From Sphingobacteriaceae bacterium (lineage in GTDB: Bacteria > Bacillota > Sulfobacillia > Thermaerobacterales > RSA17), in contig DATGRI010000040.1 of the NCBI GenBank assembly GCA_035303785.1, positions 1 through 42,124 on the forward strand: 42,124 nucleotides of DNA. The letters run 5' to 3'. A program made the translations under genes and the position numbers. Below the pieces are notes generated by a model that saw only the letters and a list, made by a program, of their open reading frames with translations, was not told where the DNA came from and did not search any database. The first letter of the stretch is position 1. Every line of letters starts with the position of its first letter. Below, one piece after another: positions 16,898 through 31,660 of this stretch.

Positions 16898-17359
16898 CTA
16901 GCCGCCCCGGATGGAGCGGCGCACCGCCTGCTGCATCCGGCGCTGGGCTTCCCGCTTGGCGATGGCCTCCCGCTTGTCGTATTGCTTCTTGCCCCGGGCC
17001 AGGGCCAGTTCCACCTTGATCCAGTCCCCCTTCAAGTACACCCTTAGGGGAACCAGAGTGTAGCCCTGCTCCCGGACCCGGCCGTACAGGTAGTCGATTT
17101 CCCGCTGGTGCAGCAGCAGCTTCCGCGGCCGCTGGGGGTCATGGTTCCAGGCGCTGCCGTGCTCATAGGGGGCGATGTGCATGCCGTACAGCCAAACCCC
17201 GTCCTTTTCCACCCGGGCATGGCTGTCCTGGAGGCTGATGCGCCCGGCCCGGGCCGACTTCACCTCGGTGCCCAGCAGGACGATGCCCGCCTCGAAAGTT
17301 TCTTCGATATGGTAATCAAACCGGGCTTTCCGGTTCTGGGCCAGCAGCCGGTTGCTCAA
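16898..17359 (-). CDS. smpB: SsrA-binding protein SmpB
   Basis: 153 residues from a TTG start (17359-17357) with GAGGTGA 6 bases upstream; no in-frame ATG is available. The sequence has [20 protein letters not shown], then [20 protein letters not shown], the SmpB OB-fold signature. The C-terminal tail, which mimics an mRNA in the ribosomal channel, is basic ([19 protein letters not shown]). SmpB binds tmRNA and brings it to stalled ribosomes. It lies 28 bases after rnr and ends 73 bases before the tmRNA 5' end. Confidence 0.98.
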   Translation of the reverse strand: MSNRLLAQNRKARFDYHIEETFEAGIVLLGTEVKSARAGRISLQDSHARVEKDGVWLYGMHIAPYEHGSAWNHDPQRPRKLLLHQREIDYLYGRVREQGYTLVPLRVYLKGDWIKVELALARGKKQYDKREAIAKREAQRRMQQAVRRSIRGG

Positions 17360-17387
17360 TCCCGATCACCTCTTGCCATCCCCGTCA

Positions 17388-19532
17388 TCAGGCCAGCACG
17401 AAATCCACGGTGCGGTTGGGCAGGTCCACGCCCGACACCTTCACCCGGACCGAGTCCCCGGGACGGAAGGCTTTACCCGTCCGCTCCCCCAAAAGCAGCT
17501 GGTGACTTTCCTTGAATAGATAATAATCGTCGGTCATGGTGCTGACATGCACCAAGCCTTCCACGGTATTGGGCAGCTGGACGAACAAGCCGAAGGATGC
17601 CACACCCGACACGATGCCGTCAAACTCGTCACCGATGAACTGCTCCATGTACTGGGCCTTTTTCAAGTCCACCGATTCCCGCTCCGCCTCTTCCGCCTGC
17701 CGCTCCGCCGCCGAACTGTCGGCGGCCACTACGGGCAGGGAGCGGCGCAGCCTCTCCTGCCAAGCTTCGTCCAGATGACCGGCCATCTGCAGCTTGATGA
17801 TGCGGTGCAGCATCAAGTCGGGGTAGCGGCGGATGGGCGCCGTGAAATGGCTGTAATGGGACGAGGCCAGGCCGAAGTGGCCCAGGTTCTCGCTGCTGTA
17901 GCGGGCCCGCTGCAGGGTGCGCAAGGTGGCCGTCTGGAGCAGGTACTCCTCGGGCCGCCCCTTGGCCCGGGCCAGCACCGCCTGGAAATCCCGGGGGTGG
18001 ACCACATCGTCCCGGGCCGGCCACGGGTGGTTGAACAAGGCCAGCAAGGTGCGCAGGGCCGTCACCGCTTCCACCGTGGGCGGCTCGTGGATCCGGTACA
18101 AAAAGGGAATCTTCATGGCCGTGAACCGCCGGGCGATGATTTCGTTGGCGGTGATCATGAACTCCTCGATCAACTGGGTGGCATAGTTGCGCCGCATGAC
18201 GGCGATATCCAGGGGCTTGCCCAGGTCATCCAGGATGATCTTGGCCTCGGGGAAATCGAAGTCGATGCTGCCCCGGGCCAGCCGGGCCCGGTACCGGGCC
18301 TGGGCCAGTTCATGCATGGCCTGGAGCATGTCCCGCAGGCTCCCGTCGATGCCGTGCTCCTCGCCCCCGCACGTCAGCACATCCTGGACCTGGTCGTAGG
18401 TGAGGCGCCGGTCCACCCGGATGACGCTGGGCACCAGCCGGTAGCCCACCACCTGGGCCTGTGCGTCCATGTCCACCAGGAGACTGATGGCCAGCCGGTC
18501 GGCATGGGCGTCCAGGCTGCAGATGCCGTTGGACAACTCGGGCGGCAGCATGGGCACCACCCGGTCCACCAGGTAGACGCTGGTGCCCCGGCGGCGGGCC
18601 TCCCGGTCCAAGGCCGTGCCGGGCCGCACATAATGGCTCACGTCGGCGATGTGGATCCCCAGGCGCCAGCGGGCACCCTTGGGGGCGCCGGCGGGCAGCC
18701 GCTCCAAGGAGACGGCGTCGTCCAAGTCCTTGGCGTCGGCGCCGTCGATGGTGACGGTAAACACGTGGCGCAAGTCTTCCCGCCCCCGCCGATCCTCCTC
18801 GGTGACCGTCTGGGGTATGGCCGCCACTTCCCTCTTCACCGCCTCGGGGAAGTCCCGGTCCAGGTCGTACTTCACCATGATGACGGCCATGTCCACCCCG
18901 GGATCTGTGGGCTTGCCCAGACGGGCCGCAATGCTCCCCTCGGCGCTGCGCCGGCCCTCGGGCCAGCGGGTGATGTCCACCACCACCACTTCGCCGGAGC
19001 GGGCGCCGTGGAGCTGGCTGCGGGGGATGAAAATATCGGGCCCCAGGCGAGCGTCGGCCGGGGTGACGAAGCCGTAGCGGGGTGTCCGGTCCAGCACCCC
19101 CACCACCCGCTGGTTGGCCCGCTCCAGCACCCGGATGATCTCCCCCTCGGGCCGGTGCCGCGGGCCGCCCTTGCTCAGGAGGCGGGCCACCACCAGGTCG
19201 TCGTGCATGGCGCCGCCCATGTGGGCGGAACTGATAAACACATCGGCGGTGCCGCCCCGGGCGGGAATGACGAAGGCGAAGCCCCGGGGATGGGCCTGCA
19301 GCCGCCCCACCACCAGGTTCATCCGCTCGGGGGCGCCGTACCGCTTGGTGCGGGTGAGGACCACCTCGCCCGCCGCCTCCATCTCTTCCAGCAGCCGGCG
19401 CAAATCCCGGCGCTGCTTTTTGTCCAGGCGGAAAATGGCCGCCAGTTCGTTCAGGGTCAAGGGCTTGTAGGCCTTCTCCAGCATGAAGGCCATCAACGTT
19501 TCCCGGTCGGGCAAGGTCGGGTGTTGACCCAT
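17388..19532 (-). CDS. rnr: Ribonuclease R
   Basis: 714 residues, ATG at 19532 after AGGGAGGGG. Order: an N-terminal winged-helix region, two cold-shock-type RNA-binding domains (RGFAFVIPARGGTADVFI and RYGFVTPADARLGPDIFI), the RNB catalytic domain with the magnesium-binding aspartates in TIDGADAKDLDDAVS, and a C-terminal S1 domain (FDGIVSGVASFGLFVQL). The Lys-rich tail found in some RNase R proteins is absent; it stops soon after the S1 fold. It degrades structured RNA from the 3' end, including stalled mRNA in trans-translation, consistent with smpB and ssrA next to it. Confidence 0.97.
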   Translation of the reverse strand: MGQHPTLPDRETLMAFMLEKAYKPLTLNELAAIFRLDKKQRRDLRRLLEEMEAAGEVVLTRTKRYGAPERMNLVVGRLQAHPRGFAFVIPARGGTADVFISSAHMGGAMHDDLVVARLLSKGGPRHRPEGEIIRVLERANQRVVGVLDRTPRYGFVTPADARLGPDIFIPRSQLHGARSGEVVVVDITRWPEGRRSAEGSIAARLGKPTDPGVDMAVIMVKYDLDRDFPEAVKREVAAIPQTVTEEDRRGREDLRHVFTVTIDGADAKDLDDAVSLERLPAGAPKGARWRLGIHIADVSHYVRPGTALDREARRRGTSVYLVDRVVPMLPPELSNGICSLDAHADRLAISLLVDMDAQAQVVGYRLVPSVIRVDRRLTYDQVQDVLTCGGEEHGIDGSLRDMLQAMHELAQARYRARLARGSIDFDFPEAKIILDDLGKPLDIAVMRRNYATQLIEEFMITANEIIARRFTAMKIPFLYRIHEPPTVEAVTALRTLLALFNHPWPARDDVVHPRDFQAVLARAKGRPEEYLLQTATLRTLQRARYSSENLGHFGLASSHYSHFTAPIRRYPDLMLHRIIKLQMAGHLDEAWQERLRRSLPVVAADSSAAERQAEEAERESVDLKKAQYMEQFIGDEFDGIVSGVASFGLFVQLPNTVEGLVHVSTMTDDYYLFKESHQLLLGERTGKAFRPGDSVRVKVSGVDLPNRTVDFVLA

Positions 19533-19550
19533 GTCTGTGCCCCTCCCTGT

Positions 19551-19580
19551 AAGACAAGCGCCGGGTGAAAACCCGGCGCC
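19551..19580 (-). terminator. Intrinsic terminator after hppA
   Basis: GCGCCGGGT and ACCCGGCGC pair perfectly around a 4-base loop, followed on the minus strand by TTGTCTT. It separates hppA from rnr, whose start lies about 20 bases further on. Confidence 0.82.
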
Positions 19581-19621
19581 GGTATCTCCATCTTAATTGT
19601 ACCCTGCCTTGCCCGTCAGGC

Positions 19622-21631
<2,010 letters not shown>

Positions 21632-21661
21632 CTCCGTATCTCCCCCTAGTCGACATACATT

Positions 21662-21686
21662 GGCCGCAATCGTGGTGATTACGGCC
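21662..21686 (-). other. Hairpin between secG and hppA
   Basis: GGCCG(C)AATC and GATT(A)CGGCC form a stem with one mismatch and a 5-base loop. There is no U-run. It could end the secG message inefficiently or lie in the hppA leader. Confidence 0.45.
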
Positions 21687-21715
21687 TTGACGCATCGTTG
21701 GTGTGTTGTGGGCGG

Positions 21716-21937
21716 TCACACGAAGAGCATCAAAAAAGAGGTCAGGAAAAACAGCCCCGCCAACACCAGGGTTACCCGGGCCAGGAACTGGTCCAGACCT
21801 CTCTTTTTCCCGAAGAAAGTTTCCGCCCCGCCGGCAATGGCGCCCGACAAGCCCGCCTGGCGACCCGATTGGAGGAGCACTGCGGCTATTATTCCGATGG
21901 AAAAGATGACTTGCAGGACGATGAGAACGTATTTCAA
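21716..21937 (-). CDS. secG: Preprotein translocase subunit SecG
   Basis: 73 residues from the TTG at 21937-21935, which lies 9 bases after GGAGGG; a TTG six codons earlier overlaps that site. Two membrane helices (about 2-22 and 52-72) flank the conserved cytoplasmic loop LLQSGRQAGLSGAIAGGAETFFGKKRGLD, typical of SecG. It is an accessory subunit of SecYEG that helps protein export. It has its own promoter just after eno, as in other Bacillota where secG follows eno. Confidence 0.95.
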   Translation of the reverse strand: MKYVLIVLQVIFSIGIIAAVLLQSGRQAGLSGAIAGGAETFFGKKRGLDQFLARVTLVLAGLFFLTSFLMLFV

Positions 21938-21969
21938 GGCTTGGCTCCCTCCCAATTTGCCGACGTTTT

Positions 21970-24875
<2,906 letters not shown>

Positions 24876-24879
<4 letters not shown>

Positions 24880-25799
24880 GGATCCTGACCTCCCGGAACC
24901 GCCGCCACGATGGCGGCGAAGGAGTCGGCCTTCAGGCTGGCGCCGCCCACCAGGGCGCCGTCGATGTCGTCCCGGCCCAGGAATTGCCCTGCGTTTTCGG
25001 CGTTGACGCTGCCGCCGTACAAAATGCGCACCGCCCCGGCTACCGGGGCGCCCAGGCCTTGGGCCACCCGGGAGCGGATGAAGCCCGCAGCCGCCGCTGC
25101 ATCTTCGGGCCGGGCCGCCTGGCCGGTGCCGATGGCCCAGACGGGCTCGTAGGCGATGACCAGAGTGGACGCCGCCTCTTGGTCCAGATCCTGCAGGGCT
25201 GCCAGGGCCGCATCCACCTGGCGGCCGATGACCTCTTCGGTGCGTCCCGCCTCCCGCTCCGCCAAGGTCTCGCCCACGCACAGGATGGGCACCAGGCCCC
25301 CATCGTAGACGGCCTTCAACTTGCGGGCCACCATTTCATCGTCCTCGCCGAAGATGTGGCGCCGCTCCGAATGGCCGATGATGACGTACCGGCAGCCCAA
25401 AGCCCGCAGCATGGGCACCGACACCTCGCCGGTGAAGGCACCCGACGTCTCCCAGTGGGCGTTTTGGGCTCCCAGGCGCACCCCCGGCCAGTCCCGGCCG
25501 GCCGCGGCCCCCGCCGGGGCGCCGTCCTCGCCGGGGGCAGGGCCGCCGGCGCCGTCGCCGCCGGATCCTTCCCCGCCGGCCGCCGACTCGATGGCCCCGT
25601 AGTGGCCTACGGGCCCGTGGGCGGCCCCGGGCAGCAGGACCGACGAGACGGCTGCCAGGGAGGTGAAGGGCGGGCAAAGGAGCACTTCGCAATTTTCGTG
25701 GGTGCCCACCGCCGTGACGATGGCCTTGGCCAGCACGGCGGCCTCGGTATGGGTCAAATTCATCTTCCAGTTGGCGGCTATCAAGGGGATGCGGCTCAC
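24876..25799 (-). CDS. tpiA: Triosephosphate isomerase with Gly/Ala-rich insert
   Basis: 307 residues from the GTG at 25799-25797, overlapping the pgk stop as GTGA, with AAAGGAGG upstream. The usual length is about 250. Active-site elements are intact: Lys12 in AANWKMN, His in YVIIGHSERR, Glu in VIAYEPVWAIGTG and the phosphate loop ILYGGSVNAEN. The extra length is a Gly/Ala/Pro-rich stretch at residues about 57-104 (25631-25488), between CPPFTSLAAV and VRLGAQNAHWE. That point corresponds to the surface loop after strand 2 of the barrel, so folding is probably preserved. Third gene of gap-pgk-tpiA-gpmI-eno. Confidence 0.95.
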
Positions 25800-27007
25800 C
25801 CTTCTCCCGCCTCCTTTACGGCCAAAACTTCCACCCCGGGCAGGGACCGGCCTTCGATGTATTCCAAAGTGGCGCCCCCGCCGGTGCTGATATGGTCGAT
25901 GGCGTCGGCCACCCCGGCCTGGACCACCGCCGCCGCCGAGTCGCCGCCGCCCACCACCACCACGGCGTCCTCCAAATGAGCCAAGGTGCGGGCCACGGCC
26001 ACGGTGCCCTCGGCAAAGGCCGGCCATTCGAACACGCCCAGGGGGCCGTTCCAGAACACCGTCTTGGCTTCGGCCAGAGCCTCGCCGAAGGCGGCCACCG
26101 TTTCCGGCCCCACGTCCAGGGCCTGCCAGCCGTCGGGCACTTCCCCGGCGGGGCAAACCTGCTTGTCCGCGTCGGGGGCGAAGGCCGAGGCCGCCACCAG
26201 GTCTGTGGGCAGCAGGAAGCGGCAGCCCCGCTGGGCGGCCGCCGCCATGATGGCGCGGGCCTCCTCCAGCCGGTCGGCTTCCACCAGAGAATCCCCCATG
26301 CTGCCCCCTTGGGCGGCCAGGAAGGTGTTGGCCATGCCGCCGCCTACGGCGATGCCGTCGCATACCTGGACCAGGGCCTGGAGCACCCCCAGCTTGTCCC
26401 CCACCTTGGCGCCGCCGATGATGGCCCAGAAGGGACGCTGGGGGTCGGACAACAGGCGATCCAGCACCTCCAGCTCCCTGGCCATGAGCAGACCCGCCAC
26501 GGCGGGCAGGAACCTGGCCACGACGGCGGTGGAGGCATGAGCCCGGTGGGCCGTGCCGAAAGCGTCGTTGACATAAAGGGACCCAAGAGCGGCCAGCTCT
26601 TGGGCCAATTCCGGCGAGCCTTCTTCTTCCCGGGGATCGAAGCGGAGGTTCTCCAGCAGCAGGATGCCGCCCGGAGGCAGCTGGGCAACGGCTTCGGCCA
26701 CCTGGGGCCCCACCACCTGGTCCACCTTGACTACGGGCCAGCCCGTAAGCTCCTCCAGGCGCCGGGCCACAGGGTCCAGGCGCAGTTCTTCCTTGGCCTG
26801 GCCCTTGGGGCGGCCTAAATGGGTCATGAGAATGAGGCGGCAGCCCCGCTCCCGCAGGTAATTCAAAGTAGGCAGGGAGGCCCGGATGCGGGTGTCGTCG
26901 GCCACCCGGCCGTCATCCAGGGGCACGTTGAAGTCCACCCGGACCAGCACCGTCTGCCCGGACACGTCTACGTCGTGAATTGTCTTGCGTGGAAGCACTT
27001 GCATCAC
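25796..27007 (-). CDS. pgk: Phosphoglycerate kinase
   Basis: 403 residues counting from the GTG at 27007; the next codon is ATG (27004). No good ribosome binding site precedes either, and only 9 bases separate it from the gap stop, so translation may be coupled to gap. Key regions: VLVRVDFNVPLDDGRVADDTRI, LILMTHLGRPKG, the nucleotide-binding AIIGGAKVGDKLGVL, and the C-terminal VVGGGDSAAAV and HISTGGGATLEYIEG. It makes ATP from 1,3-bisphosphoglycerate. It overlaps tpiA by 4 bases. Confidence 0.97.
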   Translation of the reverse strand: MMQVLPRKTIHDVDVSGQTVLVRVDFNVPLDDGRVADDTRIRASLPTLNYLRERGCRLILMTHLGRPKGQAKEELRLDPVARRLEELTGWPVVKVDQVVGPQVAEAVAQLPPGGILLLENLRFDPREEEGSPELAQELAALGSLYVNDAFGTAHRAHASTAVVARFLPAVAGLLMARELEVLDRLLSDPQRPFWAIIGGAKVGDKLGVLQALVQVCDGIAVGGGMANTFLAAQGGSMGDSLVEADRLEEARAIMAAAAQRGCRFLLPTDLVAASAFAPDADKQVCPAGEVPDGWQALDVGPETVAAFGEALAEAKTVFWNGPLGVFEWPAFAEGTVAVARTLAHLEDAVVVVGGGDSAAAVVQAGVADAIDHISTGGGATLEYIEGRSLPGVEVLAVKEAGEG

Positions 27008-27016
27008 CGGTTCGGG

Positions 27017-28057
<1,041 letters not shown>

Positions 28058-28066
28058 CTAGGGAAG

Positions 28067-28075
28067 AGTGTACCA
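28067..28075 (-). promoter_or_regulatory. Possible promoter of the glycolytic operon
   Basis: TGGTACACT on the minus strand is an extended -10 about 40 bases before the gap start. No clear -35 is seen. It lies just after the stop of the P-loop/Asp23 gene. Confidence 0.45.
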
Positions 28076-28090
28076 CAAAGATGTCCACCG

Positions 28091-28957
28091 CTAGGGGGAC
28101 TGACGGGAGGGTTCCCCGGCTTCGGCCTGCTCCTGGCCCGGGCCGACCACCAGGCGCTTGGCGGTAATGTCCACCGACAGGATGTTGAGGGCGGTCATGT
28201 GCTCCAGATCGGCGGCCACCTTGGCCTGGGCCCGCTGCAGCATGGGCACGATGGGCGTTCCGTAGACGATGCTCACATCCATCTGCACCCGGACCCCTTC
28301 GTCCAAGTTGGTGACCCGGGTGCGGACGACCCCTTCGATGCCGGGGATCGTCTTGGCAGCGTACTCGGCGATGGACCGGATGACGTTCTCCTCAATGAAG
28401 AACCGGCCGAAGGAACTGAAGGTAGGCTGCACCGTAGACTTTTCGATGACCAGAGGCTCCCCCGCCCGGCGCCGGGACCGGTAGAGGAAGCGGATGGGGT
28501 CGATCAACTGGCCGGAGAAGCTGCGCTTCACTTCTACGGTAGGGGCGGGAATGACGTGCTTGCCCTGCCGGCGCCGGATGCGCCGGGCCTGGCGGATTTC
28601 CTCGGGGCTGGCGATATCCTCGATGTTCAGGTACCGGGCGGGCCGGGGCAGGTCCAGGGCATCGCAGATGCGGTGGACCATTTCCTTGGATGTGCCCAGG
28701 ATCAAAAGGCGGGTGGGCTGGAGTTGGTCCAGGGCTTCCCGCACCATGCGGCGATGTTCGGGATCGGCGAAGATGGCCCGGCGCACCGCCGCCACCCGGG
28801 TGGCCTCCCGCTTGGCGGAGATCCCCGCCAGGATGCGGCTGCCCCGGATGAGGAGGCCGTCGTCGATGATGCCCGACACGTCGTATTCGTGGGCGATGAT
28901 GGTGGCCCGGTGGCTCTTGCCGGTGCCGGCGGGCCCCACCAAGGCGATTACTTCCAT
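28091..28957 (-). CDS. P-loop ATPase fused to an Asp23/Gls24-like domain
   Basis: 288 residues, ATG at 28957, 8 bases after GGGGAG. The N-terminus VIALVGPAGTGKSHRATIIA is a Walker A motif (residues 8-15), followed by DDGLLIRGSRILAG and RLLILGTSKEMVHRI, consistent with a small kinase or ATPase-like fold of about 120 residues. A basic linker (RRIRRRQGKHVIPAP) leads to a C-terminal part, FGRFFIEENVIRSIAEYAAKTIPGIEGV and VRVQMDVSIVYG, resembling the Asp23/Gls24 envelope-stress family. No signal peptide or membrane helix, so likely cytoplasmic. Function unknown; substrate not inferable. It lies between hemL (24-base gap) and gap. Confidence 0.7.
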   Translation of the reverse strand: MEVIALVGPAGTGKSHRATIIAHEYDVSGIIDDGLLIRGSRILAGISAKREATRVAAVRRAIFADPEHRRMVREALDQLQPTRLLILGTSKEMVHRICDALDLPRPARYLNIEDIASPEEIRQARRIRRRQGKHVIPAPTVEVKRSFSGQLIDPIRFLYRSRRRAGEPLVIEKSTVQPTFSSFGRFFIEENVIRSIAEYAAKTIPGIEGVVRTRVTNLDEGVRVQMDVSIVYGTPIVPMLQRAQAKVAADLEHMTALNILSVDITAKRLVVGPGQEQAEAGEPSRQSP

Positions 28958-28981
28958 GAAAGATGCTCCCCGGGCGCCGGG

Positions 28982-30289
28982 CTACCCCCGGTTTTCACCC
29001 CAACGCCGCAAATCGCCGGCGGCTTGGGCGGCGGCGGCGATGGTGGCCTGGATGGCCGCCTCGTCGTGGGCGGCGGAGACAAACATGGCCTCGAACTGGG
29101 ACGGCGGCAGGTAGACTCCCCGGGCCAGCATGGCCCGGAAGAAGACACCGTAGGCTTCGGTGTCGGCCTTTTGGGCGTCTGCCAGGTTGCCCACCGGCTC
29201 CTGGGTGAAAAAGACCGTGAGCATGGAGCCCATTTGCTGCACGTGATGGGGGACGCCGGCATCGGCCAGGGCCGAGCGCAGGCCCTCGGCCAGGCGGGCG
29301 GCGGCCCCCGCCAGATTGTCGTAAAAGCCGGGCGCCCGCAGTTGGTTCAAGGCGGCCAGGCCCGCCCGGACGGCCAAGGGATTGCCCGCCAGGGTGCCGG
29401 CCTGGTACACCGGCCCCGCCGGGGCGATCTTGCCCATGATTTCCGCCGGGCCGCCGTAGGCCCCCACGGGCAGGCCGCCCCCCAGCACCTTGCCCAGGCA
29501 GGTCAGGTCGGGCCGGATGCCGTACAGGCCCTGGGCTCCCGACCAGCCTACCCGGAAGCCCGTTATCACCTCATCGAAGATGAGCAGGGCTCCGTGGCGC
29601 CGGGTGATGTCCCGCAGGCCCGCCAAAAAGCCGGGCTTGGGCGGCACCAGGCCCATGTTGCCCGCCACCGGCTCCACGATGACGGCCGCCAGACTGTCGC
29701 CCCGCTCCCGGAACAATTGCTCCACGGCGTCCAAGTCGTTGTAGGGCAGTACGTAGGTGTCCCGGGCCGCGGCGGCGGGCACGCCGGGAGTGCCCGGTAT
29801 GCCGTGGGTGAGCACCCCCGAGCCGGCGGCGGCCAGGAGGCTGTCGGCGTGGCCGTGGTAGCAGCCGGCGAACTTGACGATGCCGTCCCGCCCGGTGTGG
29901 GCCCGGGCCAGGCGGAGGACGCTCATGGTGGCCTCGGTGCCGGAACTGACCAGGCGCACCTGCTCCACCGCCGGCAGGGCCTCCACCACCAACTGGGCCA
30001 GTTCCACTTCCCAGCGGGTGGCGGTGCCGAAGCCCGTGCCGTCGGCCAGGGTCTCGGTCAAGGCGGCCATGACGGCCGGCGCCCTATGGCCCAAGATGAG
30101 GGCTCCCCAGGACATGACGTAATCGATATAGCGGTTGCCGTCTTCATCCCATAGGTAAGGGCCGTCTCCTCGGGCCATGAAGACGGGCTCGGCGGCTACC
30201 GCCTTCAAAGCCCGCACCGGGCTGTTGACGCCGCCGGGAATTACTCGCTGGGCTTCCTGGAACCAACGGGACGATTGGGGGAAGGCCAA
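28982..30289 (-). CDS. hemL: Glutamate-1-semialdehyde 2,1-aminomutase
   Basis: About 435 residues. The start is uncertain: GTG at 30304, ATG at 30295 and TTG at 30289 are all in frame; only the TTG has proper spacing (8 bases) from GGAGG, so it is chosen. The fold type I PLP enzyme shows RVIPGGVNSPVRALKAV, SSGTEATMSVLRLAR, FAGCYHGHAD, LIFDEVITGFRVG and the PLP lysine in CLGKVLGGGLPVGA. It makes 5-aminolevulinate for tetrapyrrole (heme, B12) synthesis. No other hem genes are nearby. It is divergent from lgt, with about 60 bases between the starts. Confidence 0.95.
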   Translation of the reverse strand: MAFPQSSRWFQEAQRVIPGGVNSPVRALKAVAAEPVFMARGDGPYLWDEDGNRYIDYVMSWGALILGHRAPAVMAALTETLADGTGFGTATRWEVELAQLVVEALPAVEQVRLVSSGTEATMSVLRLARAHTGRDGIVKFAGCYHGHADSLLAAAGSGVLTHGIPGTPGVPAAAARDTYVLPYNDLDAVEQLFRERGDSLAAVIVEPVAGNMGLVPPKPGFLAGLRDITRRHGALLIFDEVITGFRVGWSGAQGLYGIRPDLTCLGKVLGGGLPVGAYGGPAEIMGKIAPAGPVYQAGTLAGNPLAVRAGLAALNQLRAPGFYDNLAGAAARLAEGLRSALADAGVPHHVQQMGSMLTVFFTQEPVGNLADAQKADTEAYGVFFRAMLARGVYLPPSQFEAMFVSAAHDEAAIQATIAAAAQAAGDLRRWGENRG

Positions 30290-30348
30290 GACCATTACCT
30301 CCACTCCGCCGGCACCCCTGTGGTAAGATGCAGGCGGTGATCAAAGAC

Positions 30349-31110
30349 ATGCTTTCGGCTTTGGATCCCGTAATGGTGGAGATCGGCCCCTTCGCCATCC
30401 GCTGGTACGGCTTCTTGATGGCCGTCTCCATGGCGGCGGGCCTTTATGTGATGATTACCCACGGACGCCGCCAGGGCATTCCCGAGGAGCACCTGTACAA
30501 CCTCGGCCTGGTCATCATCGTCGCCGGGGTAATCGGTGCCCGCATTATATACGTGGCCACCAACTGGCCTTACTACGCCGCCAACCCCGGCGAAATCCTG
30601 CGGGTGGACCACGGCGGCCTGTCCTTCCACGGCGCCGTCGGCGGCGGCTTCCTGGCCGGCTGGTACTACTGCATCCGCAAGGGTGTGTCCTACCGCCGGG
30701 TGGCCGACTTGGTGGTGCCGGGCATCGCCATCGGCATCGCCCTGGTCCGCATCGGCAACCTGATCAACGGGGAGGCCGTGGGCCGCATGGCGGCCCGCCT
30801 GCCCTTCCAGCAGCATCCCGCCCAACTGTACGGCTCCGCCGTGGGCATCATCCTGCTGGTGGTCCACAACGTCCTGGCGCGGCGGCGCCGGTGGCCGCCG
30901 GGCTATTTGTTCTGGACCTTCGTCTTATATTACCAAATACTCCGGGGCTTCTTTGAGGAGACCTTCAGGGCCAATCCCTTGTACGCGTGGGGCTACGTGA
31001 ACGACGAATGGGGCATCGGCTTCTTCACCTTGACCCAGTTGGTGACGCCCCCCATCATCCTGCTGGCCTGGTGGCTCCGGCGCCGCACCTTTGCATCCCC
31101 CGGCGACTGA
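30349..31110 (+). CDS. lgt: Prolipoprotein diacylglyceryl transferase
   Basis: 253 residues if it starts at the ATG at 30349, 7 bases after GGTGAT; an in-frame ATG at 30328 is possible but overlaps a candidate -10 (TGGTAAGAT). It attaches diacylglycerol to the lipobox cysteine of lipoproteins in the membrane. About seven membrane helices are present. Family motifs are seen as GARIIYVATNW, HGGLSFHGAVGGG (with the catalytic His) and VRIGNLINGEAVGR, the Lgt signature. It is the only gene on the plus strand for 30 kb, divergent from hemL and convergent with the XRE regulator gene, 6 bases away. Confidence 0.96.
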   Translation: MLSALDPVMVEIGPFAIRWYGFLMAVSMAAGLYVMITHGRRQGIPEEHLYNLGLVIIVAGVIGARIIYVATNWPYYAANPGEILRVDHGGLSFHGAVGGGFLAGWYYCIRKGVSYRRVADLVVPGIAIGIALVRIGNLINGEAVGRMAARLPFQQHPAQLYGSAVGIILLVVHNVLARRRRWPPGYLFWTFVLYYQILRGFFEETFRANPLYAWGYVNDEWGIGFFTLTQLVTPPIILLAWWLRRRTFASPGD

Positions 31111-31116
31111 ATTCCC

Positions 31117-31569
31117 TTACCGATATTGGATCCCGTCGCCCTGCGGGCCGGGGGCCCGGCCCTTCTCGTCCCCGCTGCCGTCCCGGGGCCGTTCGTCCTC
31201 TTGGGGCTCCTCCGGGGGCGGGGGCAGGACGGCATCGAGGAAGCCCACCAGGGCCGTGACCTCCCCGTCGGACATGCGGGCCAGGCGCTCCACCGCCTGG
31301 GCCACCGGGGGACGCCGGTCCAACAGGGTCAGGAGGCGCCGCTGCCGCTCCGTCAACAATTCCGCCAGATCGTCCACATCGGTGAGGAGGGCGCCCAAGG
31401 GCACGTTGTACAGAGCCGCCAGATCCTTCAGCACATCGATGCCCGGCTGGCGTTCGTTCCGTTCGTATTTGGCTATGGTGGAGAAATGAAGCCCGATGCG
31501 CCGCTCCACGTCGTAGAGGCTGTAGTTGTGCTTGCGGCGCAGTTCCCGGAGGCGGCCACCCAAGTCCAA
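31117..31569 (-). CDS. XRE-family transcriptional regulator
   Basis: 150 residues from TTG 31569 (GGGGAG 11 bases upstream); a second TTG two codons later is also possible. The N-terminal helix-turn-helix of the phage-repressor type reads LRELRRKHNYSLYDVERRIG then STIAKYERNERQPGIDVL (residues about 7-60). A helical middle segment (LLTERQRRLLTLLDRR) may mediate dimerisation, and a Pro/Glu/Asp/Gly-rich disordered tail of about 40 residues ends the protein. Target unknown; an imperfect palindrome 73 bases upstream may be its operator. Confidence 0.88.
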   Translation of the reverse strand: MDLGGRLRELRRKHNYSLYDVERRIGLHFSTIAKYERNERQPGIDVLKDLAALYNVPLGALLTDVDDLAELLTERQRRLLTLLDRRPPVAQAVERLARMSDGEVTALVGFLDAVLPPPPEEPQEDERPRDGSGDEKGRAPGPQGDGIQYR

Positions 31570-31641
31570 TTGCCCAGCAACTCCCCGGCGGTACGGTCCC
31601 AGCTATGGTCATGTTGGTTCCCGTACACCGGCAAGCGCTCC

Positions 31642-31660
31642 TATAGCCAAAATGGCCATA
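31642..31660 (-). promoter_or_regulatory. Inverted repeat upstream of the XRE gene
   Basis: TATAGCC and GGCCATA form 7-base arms with one mismatch around a 5-base AT-rich centre, between the permease stop and the XRE gene. An AT-rich palindrome in GC-rich DNA next to an XRE gene suggests an autoregulatory operator. A second, looser repeat pair (GGTACGG and CCCGTACACC) lies between it and the gene. Confidence 0.4.

Noticed and set aside
17547-19568. Open frame of 673 codons opposite rnr
   Set aside because: Antisense shadow; rich in Gly, His, Gln and Val with no recognisable motif.
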